Shown piece by piece: positions 18,843-28,090 of a DNA stretch of 64,000 bases (positions within the stretch are counted from its first letter, which is position 1; every line of letters starts with the position of its first letter). The notes below the pieces were generated by a model that saw nothing but the letters and a program-made list of their open reading frames with translations, was not told where the DNA came from and ran no database searches. The stretch lies in assembly GCF_013386585.1 (NCBI RefSeq), contig NZ_JACARO010000002.1, positions 1-64,000 of the forward strand. Direction: 5' to 3'. The translations under genes were made by a program, and so were the position numbers. The stretch comes from Pseudomonas sp. P7548 (GTDB lineage Bacteria; Pseudomonadota; Gammaproteobacteria; Pseudomonadales; Pseudomonadaceae).

Positions 18843-19714
18843 TGGTTTTCTCCGGCCAACGAGTACAGGTATTGACCATAGCCGGTCTTGCCGAAGTACT
18901 TGGCGCGCTCCAGCAGATGGTCACGGTCGATCCAGCCGTTTTCGTAGGCGATTTCTTCGAGGCAGGCGACCTTCAGGCCTTGGCGATGCTCGATGGTCTG
19001 CACATAGGTCGACGCTTCGAGCAGGCTGTCGTGGGTGCCGGTGTCCAGCCAGGCAAAGCCGCGGCCGAAGCGTTCTACGTGCAGATCGCCACGCTTGAGG
19101 TAGGCGTTGTTGACGTCGGTGATCTCCAACTCGCCACGGGGCGAAGGCTTGACCGCCTTGGCGATCTTGATCACGTCGTTGTCGTAGAAGTACAGGCCGG
19201 TGACGGCGTACGGCGACTTGGGCTTGGCCGGTTTCTCCTCGATGGACAGGGCACGGCCTTCCTTGTCGAAGTCGATCACGCCGAAGCGCTCCGGGTCCTT
19301 GACCCAGTAGCCGAACACGGTGGCGCCGGATGGGCGTTCTGCAGCAGTACGCAACTGGTCGCCGAAGTATTGGCCATGGAAGATGTTGTCGCCGAGGATC
19401 AGGCACACTGGGTCTTCGCCGATGAATTCTTCACCGATCAGGAAGGCCTGGGCCAAGCCGTCCGGTGTCGGCTGCTCGGCATAGGTGAAGCGCACGCCGA
19501 ACTGGCTGCCATCACCCAGCAGGTTACGGTACTGGGGCAAGTCCAGTGGCGTGGAAATCACCAGGATGTCCTTGATGCCAGCCAACATCAGCACCGAGAT
19601 CGGGTAATAGATCATCGGTTTGTCGTACACCGGCAACAGTTGCTTGGACACGCCCAAGGTAATGGGGTGCAAACGGGTGCCGGAACCGCCGGCCAATACG
19701 ATTCCCTTTATCAT
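18839..19714 (-). CDS. rfbA: Glucose-1-phosphate thymidylyltransferase RfbA
   Basis: This 291-residue nucleotidyltransferase has the signature [18 protein letters not shown] and the ligand loop [20 protein letters not shown]. It condenses dTTP and glucose-1-phosphate to dTDP-glucose, the committed step, and is typically feedback-inhibited by dTDP-rhamnose. It overlaps rfbB and rfbC by 4 bp each. Length and motif order match RmlA proteins. Confidence 0.95.
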   Translation of the reverse strand: MIKGIVLAGGSGTRLHPITLGVSKQLLPVYDKPMIYYPISVLMLAGIKDILVISTPLDLPQYRNLLGDGSQFGVRFTYAEQPTPDGLAQAFLIGEEFIGEDPVCLILGDNIFHGQYFGDQLRTAAERPSGATVFGYWVKDPERFGVIDFDKEGRALSIEEKPAKPKSPYAVTGLYFYDNDVIKIAKAVKPSPRGELEITDVNNAYLKRGDLHVERFGRGFAWLDTGTHDSLLEASTYVQTIEHRQGLKVACLEEIAYENGWIDRDHLLERAKYFGKTGYGQYLYSLAGENQ

Positions 19715-20793
19715 GCAATCAGATCCTTCAAGTCGGTGTTGCCCAAACGTTCGCCCTGATAGCTACCGTCCTGGACCCTGCGGCACCATTCCAGATTATC
19801 GAGGTACCACTGCACGGTCTTGCGCAGGCCTGTTTCGAAGGTTTCCTGCGGAACCCAGCCCAGTTCACGTTCGATTTTGCTGGCGTCGATCGCATAGCGC
19901 TGGTCGTGGCCCGGACGGTCCTTGACGAACGTGATCAGGTCGGTGAATTTTTCGACGCCGGCCGGGCGCTGGGGCGCCAGCTCTTCCAGCAAGCCGCAGA
20001 TGCCGCGTACTACGTCGATGTTCTTTTGCTCGTTATGGCCGCCGATGTTGTAGGTCTCGCCCACTACGCCTTCCGTGACAACCTTGAGCAACGCCCTTGC
20101 ATGGTCTTCGACGAACAGCCAGTCGCGCACTTGCAGACCGTCGCCATACACCGGCAAAGGCTTGCCCGCGAGGGCGTTGAGGATCACCAGCGGGATCAGT
20201 TTTTCGGGGAAATGGAACGGCCCGTAGTTGTTCGAGCAATTGGTCAACAGCACCGGCAAGCCGTAGGTGCGCTGCCAGGCGCGTACCAGGTGGTCGGAGG
20301 CCGCTTTGCTGGCTGAGTAAGGCGAGCTTGGTGCGTAAGGGGTGGTTTCGGTGAACAGGTCGTCCACGCCATGCAGGTCGCCGTACACCTCGTCGGTGGA
20401 AATATGGTGGAAGCGGAACGCACGCTTGGCCGGCTCATCGAGCTTCTGCCAATAGGCGCGGGTGGCTTCCAGCAGGCTGTAGGTGCCGACGATATTGGTC
20501 TGGATGAAGTCCGACGGACCGTCAATGGAACGGTCGACATGAGACTCGGCAGCCAGGTGCATGATCGCTTGGGGCTCGAAGCGGGCCAGTACGGCGCTGA
20601 CGGTTGGCTGGTCGATGATGTCGGCCTGCACGAATTCGTAGCGGCTATTGGACGCGATGCTGGTCAGCGACTCGAGGTTGCCGGCGTAGGTGAGCTTGTC
20701 CAGGTTGAGCACTTCGTGCTCGGTGTGTTGGATCAGGTGACGGATCAGGGCGGAGCCGATGAAGCCGGCGCCGCCGGTGATAAGAATGCGCAT
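19711..20793 (-). CDS. rfbB: dTDP-glucose 4,6-dehydratase RfbB
   Basis: This 360-residue extended SDR has the NAD+-binding motif [16 protein letters not shown], the TDEVYGDL block with catalytic Thr-Asp-Glu, and the [15 protein letters not shown] YxxxK. It converts dTDP-glucose to dTDP-4-keto-6-deoxyglucose. It is the first gene of the rfbBACD operon on the minus strand and is divergent from the kinase/aminotransferase fusion gene. The 152-bp gap between them should hold both promoters. Confidence 0.95.
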   Translation of the reverse strand: MRILITGGAGFIGSALIRHLIQHTEHEVLNLDKLTYAGNLESLTSIASNSRYEFVQADIIDQPTVSAVLARFEPQAIMHLAAESHVDRSIDGPSDFIQTNIVGTYSLLEATRAYWQKLDEPAKRAFRFHHISTDEVYGDLHGVDDLFTETTPYAPSSPYSASKAASDHLVRAWQRTYGLPVLLTNCSNNYGPFHFPEKLIPLVILNALAGKPLPVYGDGLQVRDWLFVEDHARALLKVVTEGVVGETYNIGGHNEQKNIDVVRGICGLLEELAPQRPAGVEKFTDLITFVKDRPGHDQRYAIDASKIERELGWVPQETFETGLRKTVQWYLDNLEWCRRVQDGSYQGERLGNTDLKDLIA

Positions 20794-20880
20794 GTCGAGG
20801 GCCTTTTCCTTAGACGGACACTTGGCGAATGAAGCATAGCTTGAGTTGTGAATCGGGCCGGTGCAAGCGCGATATACGTG

Positions 20881-20900
20881 AGGGGGTTGCCTAACCCCCT
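20881..20900. other. Hairpin in the rfbB / fusion-gene divergent promoter region
   Basis: An 8-bp perfect stem (AGGGGGTT with AACCCCCT, loop GCCT) lies 45 bases upstream of the fusion gene and overlaps a TATAAC hexamer at 20900-20905. It could be an operator or a small structure in the leader; no T tract follows. Confidence 0.35.
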
Positions 20901-20945
20901 ATAACAGTGGCGATATAGACGCCTAAAAAAACAGAGGTCGTCACA

Positions 20946-23849
20946 ATGTTGCTTGCCACCTTGATCCATCGCGCCAGTTTGCCTTGCCCGCAAGTGAGCC
21001 CTGATCAGGCAGCCCGGCTGTTGTTGCAGCATTACGACCTCGCCGGCACGTTGCAGTCACTGGGCAGCCAGCAAGACCTCAATTACAAGGTCGACAGCGC
21101 CCGCGGCCGCTTTGTCCTGAAAATCTGCCGGGGCGACTATGCCGCCGTGGAGCTTGAGGCCCAGCACGCAGCCCTTGAATACCTGCAGGGCCAAGTGCGC
21201 GTCCCCAAGGTGATTGCGGCCCGAACAGGTGAAGCGTTGCTGACCGAGAGCGTCGACGGTCAAACCGTACGCTTGCGGTTGCTGGACTATATCGACGGCG
21301 AACCCCTGACCCACCGCCCGCACCTGGGCCGCGATGTGATCGCAGGCTTTGGCGACCTGTGCGGGCGGATGAGCCTGGCGTTGGCCGATTTCACGCACCC
21401 CGGCCTGGAACGCACCCTGCAATGGGACCCGCGCCACGCTCAGGAACTGATCACCCACCTGCTGGCGACCCTGGAGGACCTGCCCCATCGTGCCGCGCTG
21501 GAGCAGGTGGCCGACCAGGTGGACGCCGCTATTAAGCCGCTGGCGCAACATTTGCCTTGGCAAGCCGTGCACATGGATATCACCGACGACAATGTGGTGT
21601 GGCAACGCGACGCCCAGCGGCGTTGGCAGGTCCAGGGCGTGATTGACTTTGGCGACCTGGTGCACACCTGGCGTATTGCCGACCTGTCGGTGACCTGCGC
21701 GGCGCTGCTGCACCATGCCGAGGGCGATCCGTTTGCCATTTTGCCGGCGATCCAGGCCTGCCACGCGGTCACCCCGTTGCAGCGTGAAGAGCTGCAAGCG
21801 CTGTGGCCGTTGATCGTCGCCCGTGCGGCGGTGCTGGTGTTGAGCAGCGAGCAGCAGCAACGGCTGGACCCGGACAACACTTATCTGCTGAAAAATGCCG
21901 AGCACGAGTGGGAAATCTTTCAAGTTGCCACGTCGGTGCCGTTTGAGTTGATGGAAGCCGCGATCCTGCGCTGTGTCGGTGAGACGTTGCCACCACTGGC
22001 CAACCAGGATTTCGCGCCGTTGCTGCCTGGCCTGGTCGGGCGTGAGTTCGCGTTGATCGACCTGGGCGTGCTCAGCCCGCACTTCGAGGCCGGTAACTGG
22101 GAGCAACCGGGCATCGACCGGCATTTATTGGATGAAGCCGCGAGGGTGCACGGGCTGGCCGCCAGCCGTTACGGGCAATACCGTTTGTCGCGTACCCGCC
22201 CTGACAGCGCCGAAGAGCCGCAGACACTGGCGCTGCACGTGGAACTGCACCTGCCCCATGGCACGGTGTTGGAAGCGCCGTTTGCCGGGACCTTGCACCC
22301 GGGGGCCGACGGTTTACTGTACTTGCGCGGCGCTGAGACGAGCCTGCGCCTGTGGGGAGGAAAAACGACGCTGGCTCAGGGTTCGACGCTGGTGAAGGGG
22401 CAGGTACTGGGCGAGGTCCAGGCTCCGCTGGTCGTACAGTTGTGCCGTGGCGACCTTGAACCTCCCTTGTTCTGCACACCGTCTCGCGCCCAGGCGTGGC
22501 AGGCGATTTGCCCCTCGCCTGCCGAGCTGCTGGGGTTGGCCTGTGATGCCGAGCCCGAACTCGACCCCGAGGCCCTGTTGGCACGGCGCGACGCCAGCTT
22601 CGCCCGTTCGCAGAAACATTATTACGTCGACCCGCCGCGTATCGAGCGCGGCTGGCGCAACCACTTGATCGACATGCAGGGCCGCTCCTATCTGGACATG
22701 CTCAACAACGTGGCGGTGCTGGGGCACGGCCACCCGCGCATGGCGGCGGTGGCGGCGCGGCAATGGTCGCTGCTCAATACCAACTCGCGTTTTCACTATG
22801 CGGCGATTGCCGAGTTTTCCGAACGGTTGCTGGCGCTGGCGCCGGCTGGCATGGACCGGGTGTTCCTGGTCAACAGCGGTACCGAGGCCAACGACCTGGC
22901 GATCCGCCTGGCCTGGGCCTACAGCGGCGGCCGCGACATGCTCAGTGTGCTGGAGGCGTATCACGGGTGGTCGGTGGCGGCAGATGCGGTGTCCACCTCC
23001 ATTGCCGACAACCCCCAGGCCCTGAGCAGTCGCCCGGACTGGGTGCACCCGGTGACGGCGCCGAATACCTATCGTGGTGAGTTCCGTGGGCAGGACAGCG
23101 CCCCGGATTACGTGCGAAGCGTGGAACACAACCTGGCGAAAATCGCCGCGAGCAAACGCCAGCTGGCCGGTTTCATCTGCGAGCCGGTGTATGGCAATGC
23201 CGGTGGCATCTCCTTGCCACCCGGTTACTTGCAGCAAGTGTATGGGCTGGTGCGCGCTCAGGGCGGCGTGTGCATTGCTGATGAGGTGCAGGTGGGTTAC
23301 GGCCGCATGGGGCATTTTTTCTGGGGCTTCGAAGAGCAGGGTGTGGTCCCCGACATCATCACCATGGCCAAAGGCATGGGCAACGGCCAGCCATTGGGCG
23401 CGGTGATCACCCGTCGTGAAATCGCCGAGGCGTTGGAGGCCGAGGGGTATTTCTTCTCGTCGTCGGGGGGCAGCCCGGTCAGTTGCCGGATCGGCATGGC
23501 GGTACTGGATGTCATGGAAGAAGAAAAGCTGTGGGAAAACGCCCAAGAGGTCGGTGGGCATTTCAAGGCGCGCTTGGAAGCACTGATCGACCGTCACCCC
23601 TTGGTGGGGGCGGTTCACGGTTCCGGCTTCTACTTGGGCTTGGAGCTGGTGCGTAATCGACAAACCCTGGAACCGGCCACGGAAGAAACCGCGCTGCTGT
23701 GCGACCGCTTGCGCGAGCTGGGGGTTTTCATGCAACCGACGGGCGACTACCTGAACATCCTCAAGATCAAGCCGCCGATGGTCACGACCAAACGCAGCGT
23801 GGATTTCTTTGTCGGCATGCTCTCGAAGGTGCTGGATGAACAGCTGTAG
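20946..23849 (+). CDS. Kinase / lipoyl-like / class-III aminotransferase-fold fusion protein
   Basis: This 967-residue fusion has three parts. Residues ~20-340 are an APH/choline-kinase-like phosphotransferase: Lys59 in FVLKICRG, catalytic HMDITDDN (His209, Asp211, Asn216) and DFGD (Asp234). Residues ~400-515 form a beta-rich domain like M23/biotinyl-lipoyl folds (LPHGTVLEAPFAGTLHPGA). Residues ~540-967 are a PLP fold-type I class-III aminotransferase with GTEAND, a DEVQVGYGR segment and Schiff-base Lys809 (ITMAKGMGNG). The kinase and PLP parts resemble animal hydroxylysine kinase and 5-phosphohydroxylysine phospho-lyase, so a phosphorylate-then-eliminate route for an amino alcohol or hydroxy amino acid is inferred. 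Substrate unproven. aguA follows, with its own promoter region. Confidence 0.85.
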   Translation: MLLATLIHRASLPCPQVSPDQAARLLLQHYDLAGTLQSLGSQQDLNYKVDSARGRFVLKICRGDYAAVELEAQHAALEYLQGQVRVPKVIAARTGEALLTESVDGQTVRLRLLDYIDGEPLTHRPHLGRDVIAGFGDLCGRMSLALADFTHPGLERTLQWDPRHAQELITHLLATLEDLPHRAALEQVADQVDAAIKPLAQHLPWQAVHMDITDDNVVWQRDAQRRWQVQGVIDFGDLVHTWRIADLSVTCAALLHHAEGDPFAILPAIQACHAVTPLQREELQALWPLIVARAAVLVLSSEQQQRLDPDNTYLLKNAEHEWEIFQVATSVPFELMEAAILRCVGETLPPLANQDFAPLLPGLVGREFALIDLGVLSPHFEAGNWEQPGIDRHLLDEAARVHGLAASRYGQYRLSRTRPDSAEEPQTLALHVELHLPHGTVLEAPFAGTLHPGADGLLYLRGAETSLRLWGGKTTLAQGSTLVKGQVLGEVQAPLVVQLCRGDLEPPLFCTPSRAQAWQAICPSPAELLGLACDAEPELDPEALLARRDASFARSQKHYYVDPPRIERGWRNHLIDMQGRSYLDMLNNVAVLGHGHPRMAAVAARQWSLLNTNSRFHYAAIAEFSERLLALAPAGMDRVFLVNSGTEANDLAIRLAWAYSGGRDMLSVLEAYHGWSVAADAVSTSIADNPQALSSRPDWVHPVTAPNTYRGEFRGQDSAPDYVRSVEHNLAKIAASKRQLAGFICEPVYGNAGGISLPPGYLQQVYGLVRAQGGVCIADEVQVGYGRMGHFFWGFEEQGVVPDIITMAKGMGNGQPLGAVITRREIAEALEAEGYFFSSSGGSPVSCRIGMAVLDVMEEEKLWENAQEVGGHFKARLEALIDRHPLVGAVHGSGFYLGLELVRNRQTLEPATEETALLCDRLRELGVFMQPTGDYLNILKIKPPMVTTKRSVDFFVGMLSKVLDEQL

Positions 23850-23914
23850 ATAGTCGATTGTTATCGGCTAATGAATGTCATATTTCGTAGTTATTATATT
23901 TTGTCGCTTCTAAA

Positions 23915-23942
23915 GCCGATTTATATCCGTTATAAAGTCGGC
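23915..23942. promoter_or_regulatory. Inverted repeat upstream of aguA
   Basis: GCCGATTTAT and ATAAAGTCGGC face each other across 7 bases in the AT-rich 122-bp gap before aguA, differing by a single inserted base. It ends 29 bases before the start codon, a position suited to an operator. The regulator is not evident. Confidence 0.35.
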
Positions 23943-23971
23943 ATTTACCCCCATTCGGAGTCCTGATCGCC

Positions 23972-25078
23972 ATGACCACCCTGCACAGCACGCCCCGCGC
24001 CGATGGCTTTCATATGCCTGCCGAGTGGGCGCCACAGACCCAGACCTGGATGATCTGGCCGGAGCGCCCGGACAATTGGCGCCTGGGCGGCAAGCCGGCG
24101 CAGGCAGCTCATGTGGCGGTGGCCAAGGCCATTGCGCGTTTTGAGCCGGTGACCGTGGCGGTTTCTGCCGGTCAGTACGAAAACGCTCGCGCTCGCCTGG
24201 ATGTGCCCAATATCCGCGTGGTGGAAATGTCCAACGATGACGCCTGGGTGCGCGACACCGGCCCGACGTTCGTCATCAACAACAGTGGCGAAGTGCGCGG
24301 CGTGAACTGGGATTTCAACGCCTGGGGTGGTTTTGAGGGCGGTCTGTATGCGCCGTGGAACCGCGATTCCCAGGTGGGCGGCAAGATTCTCGAGATCGAG
24401 CGCGCACCGCGTTACCGTACCGAAGGCTTCGTGCTGGAAGGTGGCTCGATTCACGTCGACGGCGAAGGCACGGTGATCACCACCGAAGAGTGCCTGTTGA
24501 ACCACAACCGCAACCCGCACCTGAACCGTGGGGAAATCGAGGCGGTGCTCAGCGACAACCTGGCGGTGGATAAGGTCATCTGGTTGCCGGATGGCTTGTT
24601 CAACGACGAAACCGACGGCCATGTGGATAACTTCTGCTGCTACGTGCGCCCGGGCGAAGTGTTGCTGGCCTGGACCGATGACCCGCAAGACCCGAACTAC
24701 GCCCGCTGCCACGCCGCCATGGACGTGCTGCAAAGCAGCACTGACGCCAAGGGCCGCTCGTTCACAGTGCACAAGATGCCGATTCCGGGGCCGCTGTATG
24801 CGACCGAAGAGGAATGTGCGGGCGTGGACCCGGTGGACGGCAGCCAGGAACGCAACCCGACCGTGCGTCTGGCCGGTTCCTACGTCAACTTCCTGATCGT
24901 CAACGGCGGCATCATCGCCCCGAGCTTCGACGACCCGCTGGACAGCCAAGCCAAGGAAATCCTGCAGAACCTGTTCCCCCAGCATGAGGTGGTGATGGTG
25001 CCGGGTCGTGAACTGTTACTGGGGGGCGGCAATATCCATTGCCTGACCCAACAGCAGCCAGCCCCGCACAAAAACTGA
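23972..25078 (+). CDS. aguA: Agmatine deiminase AguA
   Basis: This 368-residue member of the guanidino-group-modifying (GME) family hydrolyses agmatine to N-carbamoylputrescine and ammonia. Family blocks seen are [40 protein letters not shown] and the C-terminal catalytic Cys357 in [11 protein letters not shown]. In P. aeruginosa aguA pairs with aguB, but aguB is not adjacent here. The upstream region is AT-rich with an inverted repeat, and a strong terminator follows. A start RBS-like GGAG lies about 13 bases before the ATG. Confidence 0.95.
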   Translation: MTTLHSTPRADGFHMPAEWAPQTQTWMIWPERPDNWRLGGKPAQAAHVAVAKAIARFEPVTVAVSAGQYENARARLDVPNIRVVEMSNDDAWVRDTGPTFVINNSGEVRGVNWDFNAWGGFEGGLYAPWNRDSQVGGKILEIERAPRYRTEGFVLEGGSIHVDGEGTVITTEECLLNHNRNPHLNRGEIEAVLSDNLAVDKVIWLPDGLFNDETDGHVDNFCCYVRPGEVLLAWTDDPQDPNYARCHAAMDVLQSSTDAKGRSFTVHKMPIPGPLYATEEECAGVDPVDGSQERNPTVRLAGSYVNFLIVNGGIIAPSFDDPLDSQAKEILQNLFPQHEVVMVPGRELLLGGGNIHCLTQQQPAPHKN

Positions 25079-25138
25079 GTGCAGTTGTAACAACGTCTGG
25101 CCGACGATCGGGTGCTACTCGGTTTCAGCGCCCACAGC

Positions 25139-25172
25139 AAGCCCGCGGCCTAGCAAGGTCGCGGGCTTTTTT
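25139..25172 (+). terminator. Intrinsic terminator after aguA
   Basis: A GC-rich stem (AAGCCCGCG with CGCGGGCTT, partly extended inward) is followed by a run of T residues. It lies 61 bases after the aguA stop. Confidence 0.9.
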
Positions 25173-25312
25173 GTGTCCGGATGCCCATAAACACGGGACA
25201 TTGGCATAGCTCTTGTATCGGTGTTGCGACAGTGACCCAAGGTGATGACTGCGCAGTTCTGTCACAAACCTTGAGTAAGTTAGCCGCTCACGCAGTAGGA
25301 GAGAGCGCTGAA

Positions 25313-25528
25313 ATGAATGCCGATATCAACCTGATGTACACGCGCACCTTCCACCCCCTGCGGGTCAACGGTGACGCTATCCACGCGCTGGCGCTCTGGT
25401 TGAAGGCAAATGGTTCGCGTCAGGTCAGGCAGCAGCCCGACCTGCGCAGTGTGATGAGTGAACGTTACCCGGCGGGGTTGTTCAGCGAAGATGAAATGAC
25501 GGCGCTGTGCGAATTGATGCACGACTGA
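25313..25528 (+). CDS. Small conserved hypothetical protein (71 aa)
   Basis: The chosen ATG at 25313 has AGGAGAGAG about 8 bases upstream, which makes it far better than the more distal in-frame ATG at 25181 (44 codons earlier, inside the upstream promoter region). The 71-residue product is soluble and mixed alpha, with MYTRTFHPLRVNGDAIHALA and LFSEDEMTALCELMHD. No signal peptide, membrane segment or known motif is seen. It stands alone between the aguA terminator and a compact REP hairpin. No function is assigned. Confidence 0.65.
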   Translation: MNADINLMYTRTFHPLRVNGDAIHALALWLKANGSRQVRQQPDLRSVMSERYPAGLFSEDEMTALCELMHD

Positions 25529-25548
25529 AGAACACTGATATCTGAAAA

Positions 25549-25572
25549 TGTGGGAGCGGGCTTGCTCCCACA
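25549..25572. repeat. Compact REP hairpin, likely acting as terminator
   Basis: TGTGGGAGC and GCTCCCACA form a hairpin around a short loop with the REP core GGGCTT, followed by TTTCGTTTTG. It appears to be a collapsed REP unit and lies between a small plus-strand gene and the converging TonB-receptor gene. Confidence 0.6.
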
Positions 25573-25590
25573 TTTCGTTTTGTTATCGGC

Positions 25591-27678
25591 TTAGAAGCTG
25601 TAGGTGCCTGTCACCACCAGGCTGCGCGGTTCACCCGGCTGGATCTGCGCCACGCTGGTCGCCGAGGCGTAGTAGTTTTTGTCGGCAATATTGTTGAGCG
25701 CCGCACGCACGTCCCATTCCTTCTGGCGCAAGCCGACCAACGCATCCCAACGGCCATAACCCGGCAACACCACGGTGTTGAGGTTGTCGGCATAACGGTC
25801 GCCCACCAGGGTCAGGCCGGTTTCGGCGTACCAGCCCATCTCCGGTTTCCAGGTGAGGAACAGGCTGCCATTGCGCTTGGCCACATCGCTGACGCGCTTG
25901 CCTTCAAAGCCGTTGTTGTCCTTCTCGACCTTGGCGTCCTGCAGGCCGATGCCGCCGCGCACGTACCAGTTGCCGACGATCTTTCCGGTGGCCGTCAGCT
26001 CCACGCCGCGTGAGCGCTGCAGGCCGCTGAGCAGGGTGATGGTGCGGTCCAGCGGGTCACTGGTGCGACGGTTGTAGAGTTCCAGTTCGTACACCGCCAG
26101 GGTGGTGCTCAGGCGATCGTCGAGCCAGTCGCTCTTGACCCCGATTTCCTTTTGCTTGGTCAGTTCGGGGCTCAGGTCGTTGACGCTGCCGGCGGCGTTC
26201 GGCGTGATGCCGATCAAGCCGCCGCCTGCTGGCGAGAAGGTCTTGCTCCACGAGGCATAGAACGAGTGATGCTCCATCGGCGTCCACACCACCCCGACGC
26301 GCGGGCTGGTGCTGTGGCTTTCGACGGCTTGCCGGGTGTTGAGAATCCTGTTGGTGGTGTCCACTTCGAAGTGGTCGTAACGCAGGCCACCCAGCAATTG
26401 CCATTGGTCATTGAGGCGCAGCTGGTCCTGCACATACAGCGCACGGCTTTCGACTTCGGTGTGGTTGTTGCTGGAAACACTCATGCGCCCGGTATGGCGC
26501 AGGTTGCGGTTGGGGTTGTTGAGGTCCAGGCTCGGCACGGCCTGCCGACCGGGGCCGCTGGTAGCGGCGGTATACAGTTTCGGGTCGCGGCGCTGGCTGC
26601 CCAGCTCAAGGCCGGTGAGCAAGCGATGCTCCAGGCCGTAGGTGTCGAAGCCGCCTTCCAGTTCAAGGTTGTTGAACACGTTGCGGGTGTTCAGGTCCTG
26701 CTGCCAGTGTTGGCGGGTAACCTGGTTGGTCGCGGCGGTGTAGCCGGTCTGGTAGGTGTTGTCGAAGTCGCTGTTGAGTTTGAACACGCCCAGGGTATGG
26801 CGCAGTTGCCAGTTGCTGTTCAGCTCGTAGGCGAGCTTGGAGCGCAGGGACTGGGATTTGTCGTCGATGTAGTCGTGGTTGTCGAAGTAGGTGGTGCTGC
26901 GGCTTACATCCGCCGGCCGGCCGTTGACCCCGGGAATGCCACGGTCGGGCGTACGGTTGTAGCGGCTGTATTCGTATTGCACCAGCCAGTTCAGGTCGGG
27001 CGTGAGCTGCCAACTCATGGACGGCGCGAACAACTGGCGGTTACCACTGACGGCATCGCGGAAGCTGTTGTTGTCCTGGTTGCCCATGTTCAGGCGCAGG
27101 CTGATGTTTTCGGTGGGGTCGGTGCTGAGGTCGGCGTACAGGCTGCGCAAATCATCGCTGCCGCCCTGGGCTTCGATACTCGATTTGTGCCCGGCCTGGG
27201 GCAGCTTGCTCACACGGTTGACGATCCCTCCCTGGCCGCCTCGCCCGTAAAGCACCGCGGCAGGCCCCTTGAGCACTTCGATGCGCTCGATGTTGTGCAG
27301 GTCGCGCACGTATTGGCTGTCGTCTCGAATACCGTCGAGGTAGAAGTCATTGCTGGCGTCAAAACCGCGGATGCGCAGGCTGTCGAAACGGGTGTCGGCG
27401 CCGCTGCTCACGTTGGGAATGCCGCTCAACGCCTGGCCCAGGTCATTGGTGCCGTAGGAACGCAGGCTTTCGGGTTTCACCGAATCGATGGCCTGGGGCA
27501 CATACCGTACCGAAGTGGCGGTGCGGGTAGCGGTGCTGGTTTCCCTGACGCGTGGGTCGTCTTCGTCAGCTTCTGCGCTGACTGAAGTTTCAGGCAAGAC
27601 CGTGGTCGCACAGGCAAAACCGGCAGACAGCAAAACAGAAAGCCCCAGGGTGATGGGCGTCAGGCGATAGGCAGGCAT
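25591..27678 (-). CDS. TonB-dependent siderophore receptor
   Basis: The protein has 695 residues from the ATG at 27678 (MPAYRLTPITLGLSVLLSAG signal peptide); an in-frame extension of 28 residues upstream adds a non-signal stretch. The plug domain (about residues 50-170) has the siderophore-receptor features SLRIRGFDASNDFYLDGIRD and IEVLKGPAAVLYGRGGQGG. The rest is a 22-strand barrel ending in the outer-membrane C-terminal aromatic (Tyr-Ser-Phe). The plug resembles catecholate/Fiu-like receptors, but the ligand cannot be fixed. No TonB-box-linked signalling extension is seen. A Fur-box candidate lies 47 bases upstream of the start. Confidence 0.9.
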   Translation of the reverse strand: MPAYRLTPITLGLSVLLSAGFACATTVLPETSVSAEADEDDPRVRETSTATRTATSVRYVPQAIDSVKPESLRSYGTNDLGQALSGIPNVSSGADTRFDSLRIRGFDASNDFYLDGIRDDSQYVRDLHNIERIEVLKGPAAVLYGRGGQGGIVNRVSKLPQAGHKSSIEAQGGSDDLRSLYADLSTDPTENISLRLNMGNQDNNSFRDAVSGNRQLFAPSMSWQLTPDLNWLVQYEYSRYNRTPDRGIPGVNGRPADVSRSTTYFDNHDYIDDKSQSLRSKLAYELNSNWQLRHTLGVFKLNSDFDNTYQTGYTAATNQVTRQHWQQDLNTRNVFNNLELEGGFDTYGLEHRLLTGLELGSQRRDPKLYTAATSGPGRQAVPSLDLNNPNRNLRHTGRMSVSSNNHTEVESRALYVQDQLRLNDQWQLLGGLRYDHFEVDTTNRILNTRQAVESHSTSPRVGVVWTPMEHHSFYASWSKTFSPAGGGLIGITPNAAGSVNDLSPELTKQKEIGVKSDWLDDRLSTTLAVYELELYNRRTSDPLDRTITLLSGLQRSRGVELTATGKIVGNWYVRGGIGLQDAKVEKDNNGFEGKRVSDVAKRNGSLFLTWKPEMGWYAETGLTLVGDRYADNLNTVVLPGYGRWDALVGLRQKEWDVRAALNNIADKNYYASATSVAQIQPGEPRSLVVTGTYSF

Positions 27679-27724
27679 GAAGGCATGTATCCAGAAAGTT
27701 TGGGAGGGAAAAATGCGCGCGAAT

Positions 27725-27743
27725 GGTAATGCTTTGCATTTGC
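27725..27743. promoter_or_regulatory. Fur-box candidate upstream of TonB receptor gene
   Basis: A 19-bp stretch matches 12 of 19 positions of the classic Fur consensus (GATAATGATAATCATTATC). It is correctly placed upstream of an iron-siderophore receptor gene, consistent with iron-repressed expression. Confidence 0.5.
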
Positions 27744-27891
27744 GCACGTTATCCATTGCCAAACGTATCGCCTGGAAAATATGTTACTTCATGTGTTTTT
27801 TAGGGGTATTGAAGGGATTTTCAGACTTTCAGCGAAGTGCCGTAGGACGTTGCTTAGAATTATTTCGCCTAAATACAGACGATTCACGAAA

Positions 27892-27921
27892 TTGACACAT
27901 AGTTCAACGCGCGCATAGGAT
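27892..27921 (+). promoter_or_regulatory. Sigma-70-type promoter candidate upstream of oprD-family gene
   Basis: A perfect -35 TTGACA (27892-27897) is followed after 18 bases by TAGGAT (27916-27921, 4 of 6 to TATAAT). The transcript would start near 27928, upstream of a terminator hairpin and the porin gene. Confidence 0.5.
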
Positions 27922-27961
27922 TGCGCCCAACGCCTGTGGCTAACCGCCATGACTCATCCAA

Positions 27962-28009
27962 TAAAAAAAGGCCCGCGGCAGTTCAGTCGTCCGCGGGCCT
28001 TCTTTTTTC
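27962..28009. terminator. Terminator-like hairpin in the porin leader
   Basis: A perfect 10-bp GC-rich stem (AGGCCCGCGG with CCGCGGGCCT) has A residues before and TCTTTTTT after, so it can work on either strand. It lies between the divergent TonB-receptor and porin genes, downstream of the candidate promoter, about 80 bases before the porin start. It may end a small RNA or attenuate the porin transcript. Confidence 0.75.
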
Positions 28010-28090
28010 TGGAAAAAGTCGACACCAGAAAAGCAACACGGAGCCTGGTGTCACAGCGCGTACTCAACCAGTAATAAGGAATACAAGAAA

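Noticed and set aside
22314-23735. Antisense frame (473 codons) opposite the aminotransferase domain
   Set aside because: The sense strand has the PLP lysine and family blocks; the antisense frame shows none.
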